Shown: piece after piece, positions 35,310 through 37,009 of the stretch | Layout of the letters: the number at the start of each line of letters is the position of its first letter | Numbering within the stretch: the stretch's first letter is position 1 | Assembly (NCBI GenBank): GCA_016199495.1 | Contig: JACQGQ010000037.1 | Coordinates: 1-37,009, forward strand | From: Chloroflexota bacterium | GTDB taxonomy: Bacteria; Chloroflexota; Dehalococcoidia; Dehalococcoidales; UBA2162 | Length of the DNA stretch: 37,009 nucleotides | Reading direction: 5' to 3' | Position numbers and translations under genes: made by a program | The notes under the pieces: generated by a model | Databases searched by the model: none | What the model was told of the DNA's origin: nothing | What the model saw: the letters and a program-made list of their open reading frames with translations, nothing else

Positions 35310-36266
35310 TTAAGTCCAGTGGCGGCGACGGAAGAAGTAGAGCATCGAACCAGAGGCAAGAAGCATGATTGCCATTAGAATGAGAAAGCCGAGAAGACTA
35401 CCTTGCTCTGGCCCGCCTGGTAAGGGTATATTCATTCCATAAATGCTGGAAACCATTAGAAAAGGCAAGAGAATGCTACCAAAAATGGTCAAGACACGAA
35501 TAATGCGATTGAGGCGGTCGGTGCTTAAAATATAATCGGTGTCCTTAAATATCTCAACAACCTCCCTAGCTTCATCTAGGCTGTCACATATCTTATTCAG
35601 GTGGTCCATGAGGTCGCCAAACTGAACACTTATATCTATTTTGCAAAATCGTTTTGATTTGCTCTCTAGCTCAGCAGTAACTACCCGTAAGGAATGAAGG
35701 ATTCGCCGCTGAGTGACAATATCGCGCCGCAGCACGGCTACCTCTTTAACCGCCTCAACATTCTCATCAAACACCCTGTCTTCCACCTCCTCTATCCAGG
35801 CTAGAATGCTGTTCAGGATAGGGAAATATGAATCAACCGTCCTATCCAGTATGCGGTAAAGAAGGTAGCCAGAGCCAGAGCCAAGGTTCTGTTGGCACAC
35901 CTCTTCATCAATCTGGCACTGGTGGAACAGGGCCACTAATGTCCTGAGCTGTCCGCTATGAACAGTAATCAGGTATTTTTCACCAACAAATACCGATACC
36001 TGGTCATGCCTGCTTACCCGTGTCATCTTGTCCCATACCGAGAAAGGGAAAATGAAAAAGAGGTAGTCCTTATATACATCTAGCTTTGGTCGCTGTCTCA
36101 GGCTGAGACAGTCGTCCAAGTCCAAGGGGTGAAAGGGATAGTTTTGAGCCAGATACCCTGTCTCCCGCTCTGTCGGCTGCTCAATGTTGACCCAGGTTAA
36201 GTCGCCCCAGGTGAGCGACTCCAGATGCAACGATTGCCCCTTCTTCTTTTCCTGAGAAACAGTCAT
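35310..36266 (-). CDS. corA: CorA-type divalent cation transporter
   Basis: A 318-residue CorA family Mg2+/Co2+ channel. It has a large N-terminal cytoplasmic domain ending in a long helix (EEVEDRVFDENVEAVKEVAVLRRDI...), two C-terminal transmembrane helices (about 253-278 and 292-312), and the selectivity-loop motif YGMNIPLP between them. Charged residues at the extreme C terminus (FFRRRHWT) form the basic ring. The ATG start has AAGGATG upstream. No M-box riboswitch is seen in the 297-nt gap upstream. Confidence 0.94.
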   Translation of the reverse strand: MTVSQEKKKGQSLHLESLTWGDLTWVNIEQPTERETGYLAQNYPFHPLDLDDCLSLRQRPKLDVYKDYLFFIFPFSVWDKMTRVSRHDQVSVFVGEKYLITVHSGQLRTLVALFHQCQIDEEVCQQNLGSGSGYLLYRILDRTVDSYFPILNSILAWIEEVEDRVFDENVEAVKEVAVLRRDIVTQRRILHSLRVVTAELESKSKRFCKIDISVQFGDLMDHLNKICDSLDEAREVVEIFKDTDYILSTDRLNRIIRVLTIFGSILLPFLMVSSIYGMNIPLPGGPEQGSLLGFLILMAIMLLASGSMLYFFRRRHWT

Positions 36267-36396
36267 GTTAAATCATCCTTCTCAATCGCACTGGATTATC
36301 AGTCGAGCTGACTATTCTCTATATTTTACCATACTTATTGCCAGATAACATCTAACCTGATATACTAGGCTAACCCTTGAGGCATTTTACAATATT

Positions 36397-36420
36397 CTGG
36401 CTGGTGATGGCACCAGCCAG
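36397..36420. other. Perfect 10-bp stem-loop in the corA upstream gap
   Basis: CTGGCTGGTG-ATGG-CACCAGCCAG. It has no T run on either side, so it is not a classic terminator. It lies 131 nt upstream of corA and 144 nt upstream of the gene at 36564. Nothing else is identified in 36267-36563 except a small GGGGAG...CTCCCC hairpin at 36521-36538. Confidence 0.6.
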
Positions 36421-36563
36421 AGACAAGGTTATTGTTAAGAGCCGGAAAGCACCAGGAACAAATATATTCCTTCGAGATAGCGGTCAATAGAATTGGCTAG
36501 CCTAGCTATCGGAAGCAAAAGGGGAGTATTACCTCCCCATCATACATTTAGGAGATAACACTA

Positions 36564-37009
36564 ATGCCAATCCATCCGCTGGAAGCAATTCTCCACCCAC
36601 AATCAATCGCTGTCGTTGGCGCTTCTGGCGGACCTGGTGGCTATTGGGGAGACTTTGTCAGGCCTCTGCTGAAGTATGGCTTCAAGGGAAAAATCTACCC
36701 GGTAAATCCCAGGTACCCAGAGATTGCCGGTATCAAAGCCTACCCCAGTCTTGGAGACATACCCGGGCCGGTTGACTATGTCATTTCGGCAGTGCCGGCC
36801 GCCGCCGTGCTCAATCTGCTGGCAGACTGCCGGCCAAAGGGAGTCAAAGCGGTTCATCTTTTCACCGGCCGCTTCAGTGAGACCGGGCGGGCCGAGCCAG
36901 CCGAGTTGGAACAGGCAATACTGAAGCAAGCCAGAAAATCAGGTGTCCGCCTCATTGGCCCCAACTGTATGGGCGTCTATTATCCCCGGCAGGGAATCTC
37001 TTTTGTCCC
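36564..37009 (+). CDS. ADP-forming acyl-CoA synthetase / CoA-binding protein, 5' part
   Basis: The ORF is missing from the track because it runs off the window. ATG 36564 has AGGAG 9 nt upstream and opens 148 codons with no stop. The start MPIHPLEAILHPQSIAVVGASGGPGGYWGDFV is the Rossmann CoA-binding domain of ADP-forming acetyl/acyl-CoA synthetases. VNPRYPEIAGIKAYPSL, DYVISAVPA and the SGVRLIGPNCMG segment (substrate-binding GPNC, ahead of the succinyl-CoA-synthetase-like domain) follow. In the full enzyme a histidine carries phosphate between the acyl-CoA and ADP, giving ATP from acyl-CoA thioesters. The remainder is outside the window, so whether alpha and beta parts are fused is unknown. 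Confidence 0.9.
   Translation, partial: MPIHPLEAILHPQSIAVVGASGGPGGYWGDFVRPLLKYGFKGKIYPVNPRYPEIAGIKAYPSLGDIPGPVDYVISAVPAAAVLNLLADCRPKGVKAVHLFTGRFSETGRAEPAELEQAILKQARKSGVRLIGPNCMGVYYPRQGISFV

Noticed and set aside
36267-36563. M-box (ykoK) magnesium riboswitch upstream of corA
   Set aside because: The conserved core elements of the M-box were not seen on the minus strand in this gap.

Overview
The window reads as chromosomal DNA of an uncultured bacterium, most likely a Dehalococcoidia-type member of Chloroflexota. This is an inference. It rests on a SecA with two family-atypical insertions that I associate with this lineage, on the gene content (CoaBC/CoaX/Nnr, ADP-forming acyl-CoA synthetase, RNase J, SEC-C type SecA), and on the density of GC-rich palindromic repeats between genes. 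I see no rRNA, tRNA, CRISPR array, integrase or transposase gene.

Layout. (1) 1-2956: a broken glycine-zipper mini-gene, uvrB, an overlapping 56-aa basic ORF and a YkgJ-type Cys-cluster protein. (2) 3263-6259, minus strand: a NorQ/CbbQ MoxR ATPase and a NorD/CbbO-type VWA protein. (3) 6499-8081: an AT-richer cassette, TcmP plus its three-Cys partner (DUF5131/Gp37-Gp68). (4) 8076-12834, minus strand: FtsK, RNase J and a family-4 uracil-DNA glycosylase. (5) 13015-18624, plus strand: glyA, prs and secA, separated by repeat clusters. (6) 19009-22392: an accessory island with an HTH antitoxin/PIN toxin pair under a strong promoter with a palindromic operator, an EVE-like/PD-(D/E)XK nuclease with an unrecognised tightly linked partner, a DUF4258/DUF2283 toxin-antitoxin pair, and a PolX amino-terminal remnant cut off by a palindromic repeat. 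(7) 22608-26525: an unknown 252-aa protein, then uspA and valS on the minus strand. (8) 26796-33526, minus strand: Mut7-C RNase, GlcD oxidase, Nnr, CoaX and CoaBC, followed by a nuclease-RAMA protein. (9) 33614-37009: an MBL hydrolase, a queuosine-precursor transporter, CorA, and the start of an acyl-CoA synthetase running off the window.

The core genes cover DNA repair and segregation, RNA decay, protein export, one-carbon and nucleotide metabolism, and a CoA-biosynthesis cluster. The accessory genes sit in AT-richer pockets between core genes and look defence-like. The best candidate for an undescribed system is the EVE-nuclease plus 156-aa partner at 20028-21490. Next are the nuclease-RAMA protein after coaBC and the TcmP/three-Cys pair.

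Most intergenic gaps hold copies of one modular repeat: three consecutive GC-rich hairpins bounded by imperfect inverted ends of the form AACCTCACCCCC ... GGGGGATAGGTT. Several of its central hairpins are followed by T runs and probably act as terminators. One copy appears to supply the start codon and ribosome-binding site of the gene beside it.
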